A stretch of DNA of 64,000 nt from Haloterrigena turkmenica DSM 5511 (GCF_000025325.1 NC_013743.1:3100001-3164000); one strand, 5' to 3'. Shown: positions 41,832 to 50,718, counted from the stretch's first letter. Notes: a model not told the origin generated them from the letters alone. Translations and numbers: made by a program.

Positions 41832-42327
41832 CTACGGTTTCATTTCTCCTTTTGGTACAACTGAAACGGATGTTTCTACGTCGAAAGTAGCAGCTCGAGT
41901 CGAGAGCGTCTCGGCGGTCTCCCGGCGCTGCTCGCGGGTGAGATCGTCGCGCTTGAGGACAGTCTGAGCCGCGGAGACGAGCGAATCGATGTCTTCGCAG
42001 GCGACTCGTGGCGGCCTGTGAAGACTGTAGATCGATGTATGCGGCTTTTGAAATGCCGGATGGCGAAATCTGTCCGATCGGGAATCGGAAAGGATGCGCA
42101 TCCTGTGGCGAGACAGAGTTGCATCCGCTACCGGAGTTCGCAGACGAACCCAAAAAAGTGAACTTCGACTGAACAGTATCGCTCGAGGAGTGTCCGCCGT
42201 CGATACGGATCTCTCGCTGCTCGAGCGCACGGCGAACGTCGGCATTGGTCGCTTGATGGGCCGGATGGGCGATAGGCATCCGACTATCGACGTCGTATAG
42301 CCGACTCGCCGGGACGAACTCAGACAT
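41832..42327 (-). pseudogene. fragment(s) of a mobile-element gene downstream of the zinc-ribbon relic
   Basis: An ATG at 42325-42327 overlaps the stop of the zinc-ribbon relic and starts MSEFVPASRLYDVDSRMPIA, continuing as HQATNADVRRALEQREIRID before losing protein character near 42170. Further on, another minus-strand frame reads SLVSAAQTVLKRDDLTREQR and ETAETLSTRAATFDVETSVS to a stop at 41832. Both stretches look like real protein; whether they are one gene broken by indels or two is unclear. No family recognised. Confidence 0.4.
42035..42172 (+). CDS. small Cys-rich ORF, 45 aa (possibly a fragment)
   Basis: MYAAFEMPDGEICPIGNRKG followed by CASCG and an acidic tail to TGA. Three cysteines (C, C, C with a CxxC) and an upstream in-frame CEDC suggest a zinc-ribbon piece, perhaps of a longer lost gene. 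It runs antisense to a poorly coding part of the minus-strand relic, so at most one of the two is real. Unknown function. Confidence 0.35.
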   Translation: MYAAFEMPDGEICPIGNRKGCASCGETELHPLPEFADEPKKVNFD

Positions 42328-42535
42328 CTGCCTCACCCCGTGCCGACCGGGCGACGTCTTCGCTAGCGGCGGAGCCGCGACTCAGGCGCGCATAGGTGTC
42401 GCATTTTCTGCGCGGTGGCTCGATCGCGGTTGTCACCGAAAACACGGCAGAACCGATCGGAAACGTGGGTGCCGCAGTGACGGCAGACCGAGTCGTCGAC
42501 CGACGGCCACGGAGCGACCGTCACGCCGACCACCC
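42320..42535 (-). pseudogene. zinc-ribbon protein relic (DUF7563-like)
   Basis: Minus-strand VDDSVCRHCGTHVSDRFCRV followed by FGDNRDRA, then a frame change (about 42400-42420), then CDTYARLSRGSAASEDVARS to a stop at 42320-42322. The CxxC-14-'RVFG' pattern is that of small zinc-ribbon proteins common in haloarchaeal plasmids and proviruses. The frameshift falls just where the second CxxC should be. It sits inside the att-flanked relic. Confidence 0.6.
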
Positions 42536-42742
42536 CCGATTTCCTTCGATGAAACCGCAGGGCAGCGCGGAGGCGAATACCGCACTCTCAATCACTCGGT
42601 TTTCAGGAGTGGTTTATACGCTCGAACCGCACCTGCATAATTCGGAGTCAGCCGCTACAGCAGCGACTAACCGGATAACTCGAAACGTTACAAAATTTTG
42701 ATGGGGTCACCGGGAGTCACGCGAGCGAAGCGAGTGTGACTA

Positions 42743-42794
42743 CGGCGAGTCCACGACTGAACGAGCGAAGCGACGTGAAGAAGTGGACTCGCCG
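42743..42794. repeat. inverted copy of the tRNA-Ala 3' end (12-bp arms)
   Basis: CGGCGAGTCCAC at 42743-42754 is the exact reverse complement of GTGGACTCGCCG at 42783-42794, which is the 3' end of the tRNA gene. The 28-nt spacer contains GAGCGAAGCG, a motif also present just before it (42722-42733). The third copy at 41115-41126 is in direct orientation. The structure could be a by-product of integration/excision or a processing/termination hairpin. Confidence 0.65.
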
Positions 42795-42855
42795 GGATTT
42801 GAACCCGGGGCCTCTTCCTTGCGAAGGAAGCGATCTGCCACTGATCTACGAGCCC
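42784..42855 (-). tRNA. tRNA-Ala(CGC)
   Basis: The minus strand gives a canonical 72-nt tRNA: acceptor GGGCTCG/CGAGTCC (one G-U pair) with discriminator A, D-arm GATCAGTGGCAGATC, anticodon stem CTTCC/GGAAG around TTCGCAA (anticodon CGC, Ala), and T-arm GGTTCAAAT. No intron, no encoded CCA. Its 3' end is the integration site of the relic to its left. Confidence 0.95.
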
Positions 42856-42942
42856 TCGCCCCTTTCTAACCGGGGTTTCTATTTGTAGCTTGTGTTTCGG
42901 AGACGGAGCGACAGTCGTCCGCACGCTCGAGTCGCCCCACAA

Positions 42943-43299
42943 TCACCGCTCGAGCACACTACGAACGTCCTGCACGCCCAGTACCGCCAACACGCCGGTG
43001 GCCAGCAGGAGCACGAGCGCCACGGTCCCCATCCCGGCCGCCGAGAACGTCAATGCGAAGTGCGCCGCGAAGGCCGCCCAGAGAAACCAGATCCCGGCCC
43101 ACTGTCGGACGCGGACGAACGCGCTCGCGGTCACGACGCCGGCGTAGGCTAGCAGGGCCACGGTCCGGGAGAGCGAGGCGGTTCCCTCGAGGAGCAGTCG
43201 ACCCGCAAAGATGAGGACGACGGCGGCGACGGCCGCCCACGCGAGGTTGAGCTCCCGTTCGGCGACGTCGATCGCCCGCTGGACCTGAGTCGGTGCCAT
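42943..43299 (-). CDS. four-helix membrane protein, 118 aa
   Basis: A 118-residue protein with a short N-terminal amphipathic helix (QVQRAIDVAERELNLAW) and four membrane segments with few loops. The function is not recognisable. It follows the rhomboid gene on the same strand, 66 nt downstream, and may share its transcript. Confidence 0.75.
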   Translation of the reverse strand: MAPTQVQRAIDVAERELNLAWAAVAAVVLIFAGRLLLEGTASLSRTVALLAYAGVVTASAFVRVRQWAGIWFLWAAFAAHFALTFSAAGMGTVALVLLLATGVLAVLGVQDVRSVLER

Positions 43300-43365
43300 A
43301 CGTTCCGTACGAACAGGTCGGAAAAATACCTTGTCTCTCGACGACCGACTCGCGGCCGTCGCGTC

Positions 43366-44058
43366 TCAGAGCCGCGCGGACCCCGACCGCGATGGGGTGC
43401 CGACGTTGAGGACTCGAGCGCGGCCGGCTATCAGGCCGAGCAACAGGCCGGTGAAGTGTGCGAGCAGGGCGACGCCCGGCGAGGCGGTGGCCATCGTGAC
43501 GGCGATCGCAAGGCCGAGAAACACCAGCGCCGACAGCCACGCGGGGACCTCGACGAACGAGGCCAGGCTGGCCGACAGGCGGTTCGAGGCGATCAGGTAG
43601 CCCAGCAGGGCGAAGACCGCGCCGCTGGCGCCGAGCACGCCGCCCGTTGCGGGAACCGGGGTCACCAACGCCGCGACGTTCGTGAGGAGGATCTGGGCGA
43701 CGCCGGCGATCGCACCCGTCACCGCGAAAAACACGTGAAATCGGAGCCGCGTCGTCGCGCGTGCAACCGGCCAGCCGAAGACGATCAACGCGAGGCTGTT
43801 CGAGACCAGATGGCCGACGCCGCCGTGAGCGTAGACGCTCGTCACGACCGTCCACGGGTTGGTCGACAGCGGCGGCGCCAGCACGAACAGGCCGGCCATC
43901 AGCCCGACGCTAAGCAGCGCCGCCACCTGCTGGAGGAGGAAGACGACGACGAAGACGGCGAGCAGATCGACGATCGGACTGCTCGAGTCGTCGGTCGACG
44001 ACTCGGCGCCGGTCCCCGACCGCATCCCGATCCCCGATCGTGACGAACGATCTGCCAT
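43366..44058 (-). CDS. rhomboid family intramembrane serine protease
   Basis: A 230-residue protein with six membrane helices after a Ser-rich cytoplasmic N-terminus. The catalytic Ser is in GASGAVFALLGY (helix 4) and the His in LLAHFTGLLLGL (helix 6); the HxxxN oxyanion element is HLVSNS. It should cleave single-pass membrane proteins within the bilayer. The ATG 44056-44058 (MADRSSRSGIG) is preferred to 44103, whose extension lacks support. Confidence 0.92.
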   Translation of the reverse strand: MADRSSRSGIGMRSGTGAESSTDDSSSPIVDLLAVFVVVFLLQQVAALLSVGLMAGLFVLAPPLSTNPWTVVTSVYAHGGVGHLVSNSLALIVFGWPVARATTRLRFHVFFAVTGAIAGVAQILLTNVAALVTPVPATGGVLGASGAVFALLGYLIASNRLSASLASFVEVPAWLSALVFLGLAIAVTMATASPGVALLAHFTGLLLGLIAGRARVLNVGTPSRSGSARL

Positions 44059-44259
44059 GGGTGCTAGTGGAACGGCGCGCCTCAAAAGTGTCCGCGTCGA
44101 CACTGACGGCTCTGGAGTGCCTACAGAGCGTGTCGATGGGAATTCGGAGACGGGAATCGGTACTGGTACCGATACGCGGCCGCTCTCGATGCTCGTGACG
44201 GCCGCGTCGCTATCGAACGATAATAAACGATGAAAATCGCAACCGCAACCGCGATCGCC

Positions 44260-44568
44260 TCAGTCTTCGAGGACGATCTCGATCGAGACGTCGTTCGGCA
44301 CCTGGATGCGCATGAGCTGACGGAGTGCGCGTTCGTCGGCGTCCAGGTCGATCAGGCGCTTGTGGACGCGCATCTCCCAGTGCTCCCACGTCGCGGTGCC
44401 CTCGCCGTCAGGCGACTTCCGGGTCGGGACCTCGAGGGTCTTCGTCGGCAGCGGGATCGGACCGCTGAGGTTGACGCCGGTGTTGTTCGCAATCTCGCGG
44501 ACGTCGTCGCAGATGTCGTCTAAGTCGTCTGGACTCGTGCCCGCGAGTCGAACGCGTGCCTGCTGCAT
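44260..44568 (-). CDS. rps10: 30S ribosomal protein S10 (uS10)
   Basis: A 102-residue small-subunit protein: [20 protein letters not shown], the loop [21 protein letters not shown] that reaches the head of the 30S subunit, and [14 protein letters not shown]. It follows tef1a with stop and start codons abutting (TAAATG), the conserved archaeal arrangement. Confidence 0.97.
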   Translation of the reverse strand: MQQARVRLAGTSPDDLDDICDDVREIANNTGVNLSGPIPLPTKTLEVPTRKSPDGEGTATWEHWEMRVHKRLIDLDADERALRQLMRIQVPNDVSIEIVLED

Positions 44569-45831
44569 TTATTTCTCGTGGACTTCGAGGACCTTCCCGG
44601 CCGCGATGGTCTGACCCATGTCGCGGATGGCGAAGCTCCCGAGTTCGGGAATCTCGCTGGACGGCTCGATGCTGAGGGGCTTCTGCGGTCGGATGGTGAC
44701 CACAGCAGCGTCGCCCGACTGGATGAAGTCGGGGTTCTCCTCGGCGACCTCGCCGCTCGAGGGGTCCATCTTCTTGTCGATGGACTCGATCGTACAGGCG
44801 ACCTGAGCCGTGTGGGCGTGGAAGACCGGCGTGTAACCGGCCGTGATCACGCTGGGGTGCTGCATGACGACGATCTGGGCCTGGAACGTCTCGGCGACGC
44901 TCGGCGGGTCGTCGGCGGGGCCACAGACGTCACCGCGGCGGATGTCGTCCTTGCCGATGCCGCGGACGTTGAATCCGACGTTGTCACCGGGTTCTGCCTT
45001 GGGCACCTCTTCGTGGTGCATCTCGATCGTCTTCACTTCGCCGCCCACGTCGCTGGGCTGGAAGGAGACGTTGTCGCCGGTGTTCAGGAGACCGGTCTCG
45101 ATACGTCCGACGGGGACGGTACCGATACCCGAGATGGTGTACACGTCCTGAATCGGGAGTCGGAGCGGTGCGTCCGTCGGCGGCTCCGGTGCCGGCAGGT
45201 CGTTGAGTGCCTCGAGCAGGATTTCGCCGTCGTACCACGGCGTGTTGTCCGAGCGCTCGGCGATGTTGTCGCCCTCGAACGCCGAGATCGGGATGAACGA
45301 AGCGTCGTCGGTGTTGAACTGGACCTGCTTGAGCAGCTGGGTCACTTCCTCGACGACATCGTTGTACGTCGACTCCTCGTAGTCGACGATGTCCATCTTG
45401 TTGATGCCGACGATGAGTTCGTCGATACCGAGGGTACGAGCCAGGAAGACGTGCTCCTGGGTCTGGGGCGCGACACCGTCGTCGGCGGCGACGACGAGGA
45501 CGGCGTTGTCCGCCTGGGATGCGCCCGTGATCATGTTCTTCACGAAGTCACGGTGGCCCGGACAGTCGACGATGGTAAAGTCGTACTCGTCCGTGGAGAA
45601 CTCCTGGTGGGCGATGTCGATGGTGACACCGCGCTCTCGCTCTTCGGCGAGGTTGTCCATGACGTAGGCGAACTCGAAGCCGCCCTTGCCCTTCTCCTCG
45701 GCCTCTTCTCGGTGCTGTTCGATGACGTGCTCGGGTACGCTCCCCGTCTCGTAGAGGAGTCGTCCCACGAGCGTACTCTTCCCGTGGTCAACGTGGCCGA
45801 TGATGGCCAGGTTCTGGTGTTGGTCGCTCAT
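44569..45831 (-). CDS. tef1a: translation elongation factor EF-1alpha
   Basis: A 420-residue GTPase delivering aminoacyl-tRNA to the ribosome. G motifs: GHVDHGKST (G1), RGVTIDIAH (G2 region), DCPGHRDF (G3), NKMD (G4) and SAFEG (G5 region), followed by two beta-barrel domains ([20 protein letters not shown] and [13 protein letters not shown]). Its length is normal. It is co-transcribed with rps10, and a TATA element (45856-45863) lies 25-32 nt upstream. Confidence 0.98.
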   Translation of the reverse strand: MSDQHQNLAIIGHVDHGKSTLVGRLLYETGSVPEHVIEQHREEAEEKGKGGFEFAYVMDNLAEERERGVTIDIAHQEFSTDEYDFTIVDCPGHRDFVKNMITGASQADNAVLVVAADDGVAPQTQEHVFLARTLGIDELIVGINKMDIVDYEESTYNDVVEEVTQLLKQVQFNTDDASFIPISAFEGDNIAERSDNTPWYDGEILLEALNDLPAPEPPTDAPLRLPIQDVYTISGIGTVPVGRIETGLLNTGDNVSFQPSDVGGEVKTIEMHHEEVPKAEPGDNVGFNVRGIGKDDIRRGDVCGPADDPPSVAETFQAQIVVMQHPSVITAGYTPVFHAHTAQVACTIESIDKKMDPSSGEVAEENPDFIQSGDAAVVTIRPQKPLSIEPSSEIPELGSFAIRDMGQTIAAGKVLEVHEK

Positions 45832-45855
45832 TGTTGTAGCTCACGCGCAGAGGCG

Positions 45856-45863
45856 CTTATATC
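45856..45863 (-). promoter_or_regulatory. TATA element of tef1a-rps10
   Basis: Minus-strand GATATAAG, 25-32 nt before the tef1a ATG, indicating a leaderless mRNA. The remaining upstream interval to 46360 (about 500 nt) shows no credible gene on either strand; its open frames are Arg/Ser-rich shadows. I see no repeat or RNA gene in it. Confidence 0.65.
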
Positions 45864-46360
45864 GGTCTCTTTGGCTCGTTGCGGTTAAAACCATTTCGAA
45901 AGCGTATTCAACCGAACCCGACGCCCTCTTGCGGTTTGCTGAGCGTTCACACGGACCGAAAGGTCCGGTGCGGCGGTCGCCACACGACAGACGGCGGCGC
46001 GATCGACGCCGTTCGGACAGTCGATCCCGACTCGAATCGGCAGTTCGATCAGTCCATCCGGCCCTCCCTCCGCACCGTACCGTCGAGCGCCGCTCTGGAC
46101 GAATTAGACACAAGGCCGGACGGAGGATGTCTGGTGACTACGGAGGACGTCCCACTCCATTGCCCTCGAGATCCACTCCAGCACGCGCGAAATCTCGAGG
46201 GTGCAACTCGAGCGGCCCACCGCTACGCGCAAAACCAGGGAGTGGAGAGCGAGGGGTGCAAAGAGCGGAGACGCCGGCGAAGAGCAGAGACATCGGGTAG
46301 ACAGCTCTGAGTCATCGGTCGAAGAAAATCCGAACGGTCGAGGTCGGACGCGGCGTCGAC

Positions 46361-46750
46361 TTAGAGGTGGTCCTTGCCGGGGTTCGAGGAGCCCCAGTCG
46401 CCGCGGCCGCCTTCGGTGCGGTCGACGCCCATGATCGACTCGGCCTGGTCGGGACCGCCGAGTTGCTCGCGGGCGTCGGGGACGCGGACGGTGACCTCGT
46501 CGATCTCGGGCCACTTGATGAGTTCGGCCTCGATGTTGCCCGTCGTGACGTCGCTGACCGAACAGCCCTTGCAGCCGCCGCCGAGTTCGATGATGACCTC
46601 GCCGGTCTCGGAGTTGACCTCGCGGACGGCGCTGGTCCCGCCGTGCATCTGGATGATCGGCATCTCCCGGCTGAGCCAGGTCTCGACGCGCTCTCGGAGC
46701 GACGGCTCGCCGTCGTCCTCGGCGTCGGATACCGCGTCGGAATCAGTCAT
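46361..46750 (-). CDS. NifU C-terminal-domain Fe-S scaffold/carrier protein
   Basis: A 129-residue protein built on the NifU-type domain: IIQMHGGTSAVREVNSETGE then ELGGGCKGCSVSDVTTGNIE with the CxxC that binds a labile 4Fe-4S cluster, as in NfuA. The C-terminal extension (about 35 residues, Gly/Asp-rich) is not part of the domain. The ATG at 46748-46750 (MTDSDAVSDAEDDG) is preferred over 46765. It probably delivers clusters to apo-proteins. Confidence 0.92.
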   Translation of the reverse strand: MTDSDAVSDAEDDGEPSLRERVETWLSREMPIIQMHGGTSAVREVNSETGEVIIELGGGCKGCSVSDVTTGNIEAELIKWPEIDEVTVRVPDAREQLGGPDQAESIMGVDRTEGGRGDWGSSNPGKDHL

Positions 46751-46846
46751 TAGTCGGTCTAACACGCGAGCGCTGAATAAGGTTTTGACGCGTGTTAGCT
46801 ACTATCAGGATCGTTCCTGACGGTTTCGGGGATGGCGCGCGCTCGG

Positions 46847-48265
46847 TCACCGATCGTCGCCGCGTCGACGGACCCACTCGAGGGCGGCCGCACTGCCGGC
46901 GAGTCCGATCCCAGTGCTGAGTCCTCCGAAGCCGGGAACCCGGTCGCTGAGGGAATCGTTCCCGTCGCCATCGGAGCCGTTGTCGTCGCCGCCCGTCTCG
47001 AATCCGTCACTCTCGAGTCCGGTCGGAAAGGTGTACAGCGCGCCGTCGATGTCCGTGGCAGGGAGCCGCGACGTGCTGCTCGCGACGACCGTCGCGCCGT
47101 CGTTGGCGACGCGTGCCGTCCAGAGCGCGGCGTCGTCGGTCGCCCGCCAGTGGGCGAGTCCCTCGGGAGCGGCGGGGTCGCTCACATCGTGTATTTTGAT
47201 GCCGCCCTGGTACCACGCCGAGTAGAGGCGCCCGTCGCGTAACTCGAAGTTGTGGGCGGTCGTCCACTCGCCGCCCCTGCGGGACGCGTCGTCGCTTTCG
47301 GGCGGCTCGATCGACGCCAGCGGCTCCGGCGCCGACGGATCGGTGACGTCGTAGAGGTCGATCCCGCCCGGCCCGTCCGGCGCCGAGCCGCCGGTCGTCC
47401 AGGCCTCGCGACCGACCGCGAGGAGCTCGCCGGCGTCGTCGACCGTCGCGTAGTGGTCGTTGCCCGGCAGGCCGTAGACGGCCTCCCTCTCCCCGTAGCT
47501 TCGGTCCCTGCTGACGTCGGGGTCGCGCACGTGTGAGACATACTTTGGATCGCTCGGGTCGCTGACGTCGACCAGATAGGTGCCGGCGTCCCAGAACGGG
47601 AAGACGGCGAGGTCGCCGTGGACGGTGACGTCGTGGAGATAATGGACGTACCAGTAGACGTCCTCCCACTCGGGGTCGTGGTCGAGTAGCGACCAGCGGC
47701 CGACCGCCTCGGTGTCGTCGTCGCTCGTGTCGTAGATGACGAGCGCGGTATCGTCGGGGCCGTTGTTGACGACGTACAGCAGCTCGTCCGCGAAAAAGCA
47801 GTTGTGGATGTGAAAGCCGGTCTCGTAGCGGTCGACGACCGCGGGGTCCGCGGGGTCGCTGACGTCGTAGAGTTCGAACCCGTTGAACTCGCCGAACCCC
47901 TCGTCTGCGGGCCCGACGACCGCGAGTCGGTCGCCGTCGACTTTGACGTCGAAAATCCGCGTGAACTCCTGGCCGTCGGCCTCGAGCCGAGTTCGTTCGG
48001 CGAGCAGCTCCGGCGCGGTCGGGTCGCCGAGGTCGACGGTCGCGAACCCGTACGTCGTGGCGAGGTACGCCGTCTCGCCGTGGTCGTCGATGACCACTTC
48101 GGCGGGGTCGCTGTCGGGTAGCTCGAGCTGCCCGAGCGGTTCGAACGAGTCGGGGACCTCCTGGCTGGCGCGCGGCGTCGCTGTGGACGTCCCGACCGCC
48201 GCTCCCGAGACGGCCAGGACGGCGCCGGCGGCCCCACCCGCTCGGAGGAATGCTCTCCGCTGCAT
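46847..48265 (-). CDS. Tat-exported LVIVD-repeat beta-propeller protein
   Basis: A 472-residue secreted protein. The Tat signal QRRAFLRAGGAAGAVLAVSG is at the N-terminus. The body has repeated 'LYDVSDPADPAVV', 'LVDVSDPSDPKYV', 'LYDVTDPSAPEPL', 'IHDVSDPAAPEGL' blocks typical of LVIVD/choice-of-anchor propellers. The C-terminus has a low-complexity DGNDSLSD stretch and a PGFGGLSTGIGLAGSAA tail ending in RRRGDD, similar to a PGF-CTERM anchor but with a weaker hydrophobic part. Extracellular, function unknown. Confidence 0.88.
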   Translation of the reverse strand: MQRRAFLRAGGAAGAVLAVSGAAVGTSTATPRASQEVPDSFEPLGQLELPDSDPAEVVIDDHGETAYLATTYGFATVDLGDPTAPELLAERTRLEADGQEFTRIFDVKVDGDRLAVVGPADEGFGEFNGFELYDVSDPADPAVVDRYETGFHIHNCFFADELLYVVNNGPDDTALVIYDTSDDDTEAVGRWSLLDHDPEWEDVYWYVHYLHDVTVHGDLAVFPFWDAGTYLVDVSDPSDPKYVSHVRDPDVSRDRSYGEREAVYGLPGNDHYATVDDAGELLAVGREAWTTGGSAPDGPGGIDLYDVTDPSAPEPLASIEPPESDDASRRGGEWTTAHNFELRDGRLYSAWYQGGIKIHDVSDPAAPEGLAHWRATDDAALWTARVANDGATVVASSTSRLPATDIDGALYTFPTGLESDGFETGGDDNGSDGDGNDSLSDRVPGFGGLSTGIGLAGSAAALEWVRRRGDDR

Positions 48266-48396
48266 ACGTCATCAACCGTCGCTCGCGTCAAAAGTACGTG
48301 GAAAGCGGACGCAAGGGTCGGTACCGTCGTCGACGCGTCGGCGGCGAGATCGTTTCGGAGTCCGACTCGAGCCGCCGTCGGTTCGGAGTCCGACCG

Positions 48397-49368
48397 TCAG
48401 AGCTGCTTGCGGTCGCCCGTGCCGCCGGTCAGCGCGCTGGCGAGGGCGCCCTCGAGGACGACGTCGTCGCCCAGATCGGTGACCGTGATCTCGGGGACGT
48501 TGGTCATCACCATCTCGGAGACGCGCTCGCGGATGGGGTCGACGACCAGTTCCTCGTTGTGGAGGGCGACGGCGCCGCCGAAGGAGACGACGATCGGGGC
48601 GAAGGAGTGGATCACGTTCGTCACACCGACCGCGTTCCAGTGGGCGAGTTGCTCGATGGTGTAGTCGGCCAGTTCGTCCTCGCCGGCCAGTTCGAAGACG
48701 TCCTTGGCCGTGAAATCGGGGCCCTCGAGGGGGAGATCGGTCGAGATGGTCGGATCGTCCTCGGCGAGCAGCCGGGCGAAGTCGGGGATCGCGTTGCCCG
48801 AACAGTAGGCCTCCCAGTGGCCCTCGCGGCCGCAGCCACAGGTCAGCCGACCCTGCGGATCGACGACGCAGTGGCCGACCTCGCCGGCGTTGCCGTCCCA
48901 GCCGCTCATGATCTCGCCGTCACAGCAGACGCCGGCGCCGACCCCCGAGGAGATCGTGATGTAAACCATGTCGTCGGGGTTGCGGTCGGCGTGGAACCGC
49001 TCGCCGATGACGCCCGCGTTGGTGTCGTTGTGGAGGTACACCTCGTCGCTGTCGATCAGTTTCGATATCGGTCCCGTTAGCGGGATGCGATCGATCGAGT
49101 CCGGCAGGTTCGCCGGATCGATGACCGCCCCTTCCGCGAGGTCGAACGGGCCGATTGAGCCGATCCCCGCCGCGACGATTTCCGTGGGTGCGATACCGGC
49201 GTCGCCACACGCTTCGCGAAGCGTCCGCAAAACGCCTTCCGTGACGTCGATCCCCGTCGGGCCACGCGGTGTGGATCGTCGGCTCACACCGATCGTCGTC
49301 CCGTCGTCCTCGGCGACGACGGCACGGACGTTCGTCGCACCGAGATCGACGCCCGCATAGTAGTCCAT
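48397..49368 (-). CDS. ROK-family sugar kinase (glucokinase-like)
   Basis: A 323-residue kinase. Phosphate loop DLGATNVRAVVAEDDG at the N-terminus, sugar-binding HNDTNAGVIGE (catalytic Asp in the ROK family) and GNAGEVGHCVVDP. The zinc-type motif is C-x-C-G-x-x-G-x but reads CGCGREGHWE, with His or Trp instead of the third Cys seen in most ROK proteins. Likely phosphorylates glucose or another hexose; ROK repressors are excluded by the lack of an HTH domain. Confidence 0.92.
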   Translation of the reverse strand: MDYYAGVDLGATNVRAVVAEDDGTTIGVSRRSTPRGPTGIDVTEGVLRTLREACGDAGIAPTEIVAAGIGSIGPFDLAEGAVIDPANLPDSIDRIPLTGPISKLIDSDEVYLHNDTNAGVIGERFHADRNPDDMVYITISSGVGAGVCCDGEIMSGWDGNAGEVGHCVVDPQGRLTCGCGREGHWEAYCSGNAIPDFARLLAEDDPTISTDLPLEGPDFTAKDVFELAGEDELADYTIEQLAHWNAVGVTNVIHSFAPIVVSFGGAVALHNEELVVDPIRERVSEMVMTNVPEITVTDLGDDVVLEGALASALTGGTGDRKQL

Positions 49369-49515
49369 GCTATCCTAGGGACGACCGCGCCCGTACTTAA
49401 CTACTCAGATTATACTCGCCAACGAGTATCGTTTCCAACGAATTACGGTCCGCCTCGCACCGGGGCCGCGATCGTCAGGGACAGTTGTATGCTATATGAT
49501 GACGTACACCTAGGT

Positions 49516-49974
49516 ATGGCCACGGAGGAGACAGCCAGCGATAGCGAGACCGAGTCCGCCCCCGATACGGCCGACAGCGAGTCCGAACCAGCTCCCGACC
49601 CGGCCGACACCGAACGGAGCGCGGTCCACGAGGTCGAACTCGCCCTCGAGTGGTTCCAGCGCGCCCAGGGCCAGTTGCTCGCGTTCCACCACGCGACGGG
49701 CCACGGAATGGACCACCTCCGGGAGGCCGAACGGCTCCTCAGGGAGGCCGGGCGCGACGACCTCGCCGACGACGTCCGCGACGAGCTGTTGCCCCACGGC
49801 GTCGTCGACGACGACCGCTGGTCCTACGACGTCGTCGAGAACTACCAGCGAACGCTGCTGGCCGAAGCGCGCAGACTCGAGGGACGGGTCCGGCGTGAAC
49901 TGACCGACGGCCGGCGACACGTGACGGAGCGCCTGCAGGAACGAGCGTGGAAGGAACGGGCCGACGACACGTGA
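49516..49974 (+). CDS. haloarchaeal conserved protein of unknown function, 3' end altered by duplication
   Basis: A 152-residue protein with an acidic disordered N-terminus and a helical domain (ALEWFQRAQGQLLAFHHATG, then HGMDHLREAERLLREAG, ELLPHGVVDDDRWSYDVVE). Histidines at HHATGHGMDH could bind metal. The last residues RHVTERLQERAWKERADDT are affected by a 50-bp tandem duplication (49915-49997). Because 50 is not a multiple of 3, the second copy is read out of frame and supplies the stop. The start at 49516 (MATEETASDS) follows an AT-rich leader. Confidence 0.8.
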   Translation: MATEETASDSETESAPDTADSESEPAPDPADTERSAVHEVELALEWFQRAQGQLLAFHHATGHGMDHLREAERLLREAGRDDLADDVRDELLPHGVVDDDRWSYDVVENYQRTLLAEARRLEGRVRRELTDGRRHVTERLQERAWKERADDT

Positions 49975-49997
49975 CGGAGCGCCTGCAGGAACGAGCG
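49915..49997. repeat. direct repeat, 33-bp perfect copies 50 bp apart
   Basis: Two identical copies starting CGACACGTGACGGAGCGCCT, at 49915-49947 and 49965-49997, with 17 nt between them (TGGAAGGAACGGGCCGA). The first lies inside the coding region and the second straddles its stop codon. This looks like a recent slippage or unequal-exchange duplication. Confidence 0.9.
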
Positions 49998-50151
49998 GGC
50001 CGACGAGCGGTAGGCCCGTCCATCGCCCGCGTCAAACGCGCGTGATCGCAGTAATTCGATACCGGCAACCCAGAACCCGGCGGGCCAGTACCGATCGGTC
50101 CGGTACCCGCAGCTAGCCGTCGACGAGCGAGCCGACGGTGACGGCGACTAC

Positions 50152-50616
50152 TTACCCGCCGTGGTCGTCGTTCCGGACGAAGGTGACGGGACACGGCGCC
50201 GACAGCATGACCTCCTGGGCCGTCGATCCGAACACCGCCTTCCCGGTCGGCGACCGACGACGGCCTCCGACGACGACGCGGTCGGCGTCGGTGCTGGTCG
50301 CGAGATCGACGATCGCCGGGCCGTGTTCGCCGACCGCACCTCTGATCTCGTAGTCGACCCCGTGCTCGTCGAGGATCTTCTGTAGGTCGCGAATCGTCGA
50401 GTGACGGCGAGCGACGTCAGCGGGGTCGATCTCCGTCTGGTCTTGATCGAACTCGAGTCGGGAGAGGACGTCGTCGTACTCGCTTTTCGTGAAGACGTGG
50501 GCAAGTACGACGGTCGCGTCGGCTGGTTTGGCGACTTCGACGACCGTCTCGGCCAGTTCCTCGGTTCGTTCGGCGTCTCCCGGTCCGACGGCGAGTAGCA
50601 CTGTTTCTAGCGTCAT
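50152..50616 (-). CDS. universal stress protein (UspA family, ATP-binding type)
   Basis: A 154-residue UspA-fold protein: MTLETVLLAVGPGDAERTEE at the N-terminus and the nucleotide-binding G-2x-G-9x-G(S/T) motif as GGRRRSPTGKAVFGS near the C-terminus, then AQEVMLSAPCPVTFVR. The ATG at 50614-50616 gives the family N-terminus. Probably a dimeric stress-response ATP/AMP-binding protein. Monocistronic. Confidence 0.93.
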   Translation of the reverse strand: MTLETVLLAVGPGDAERTEELAETVVEVAKPADATVVLAHVFTKSEYDDVLSRLEFDQDQTEIDPADVARRHSTIRDLQKILDEHGVDYEIRGAVGEHGPAIVDLATSTDADRVVVGGRRRSPTGKAVFGSTAQEVMLSAPCPVTFVRNDDHGG

Positions 50617-50718
50617 ACTGACCTCTCTCTCGGGGAGCACCGTAAATCCACTTCTGACGCGTCGACCGCGAGCCCCCGTTCCGGACGTTTTTTCCACGCC
50701 GTCGTCGACTGGGGCGAC

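Noticed and set aside
45890-46310. Several open frames upstream of tef1a
   Set aside because: Arg/Ser-rich in every frame, no acidic bias, no conserved-looking motif and no promoter at leaderless distance; treated as non-coding.
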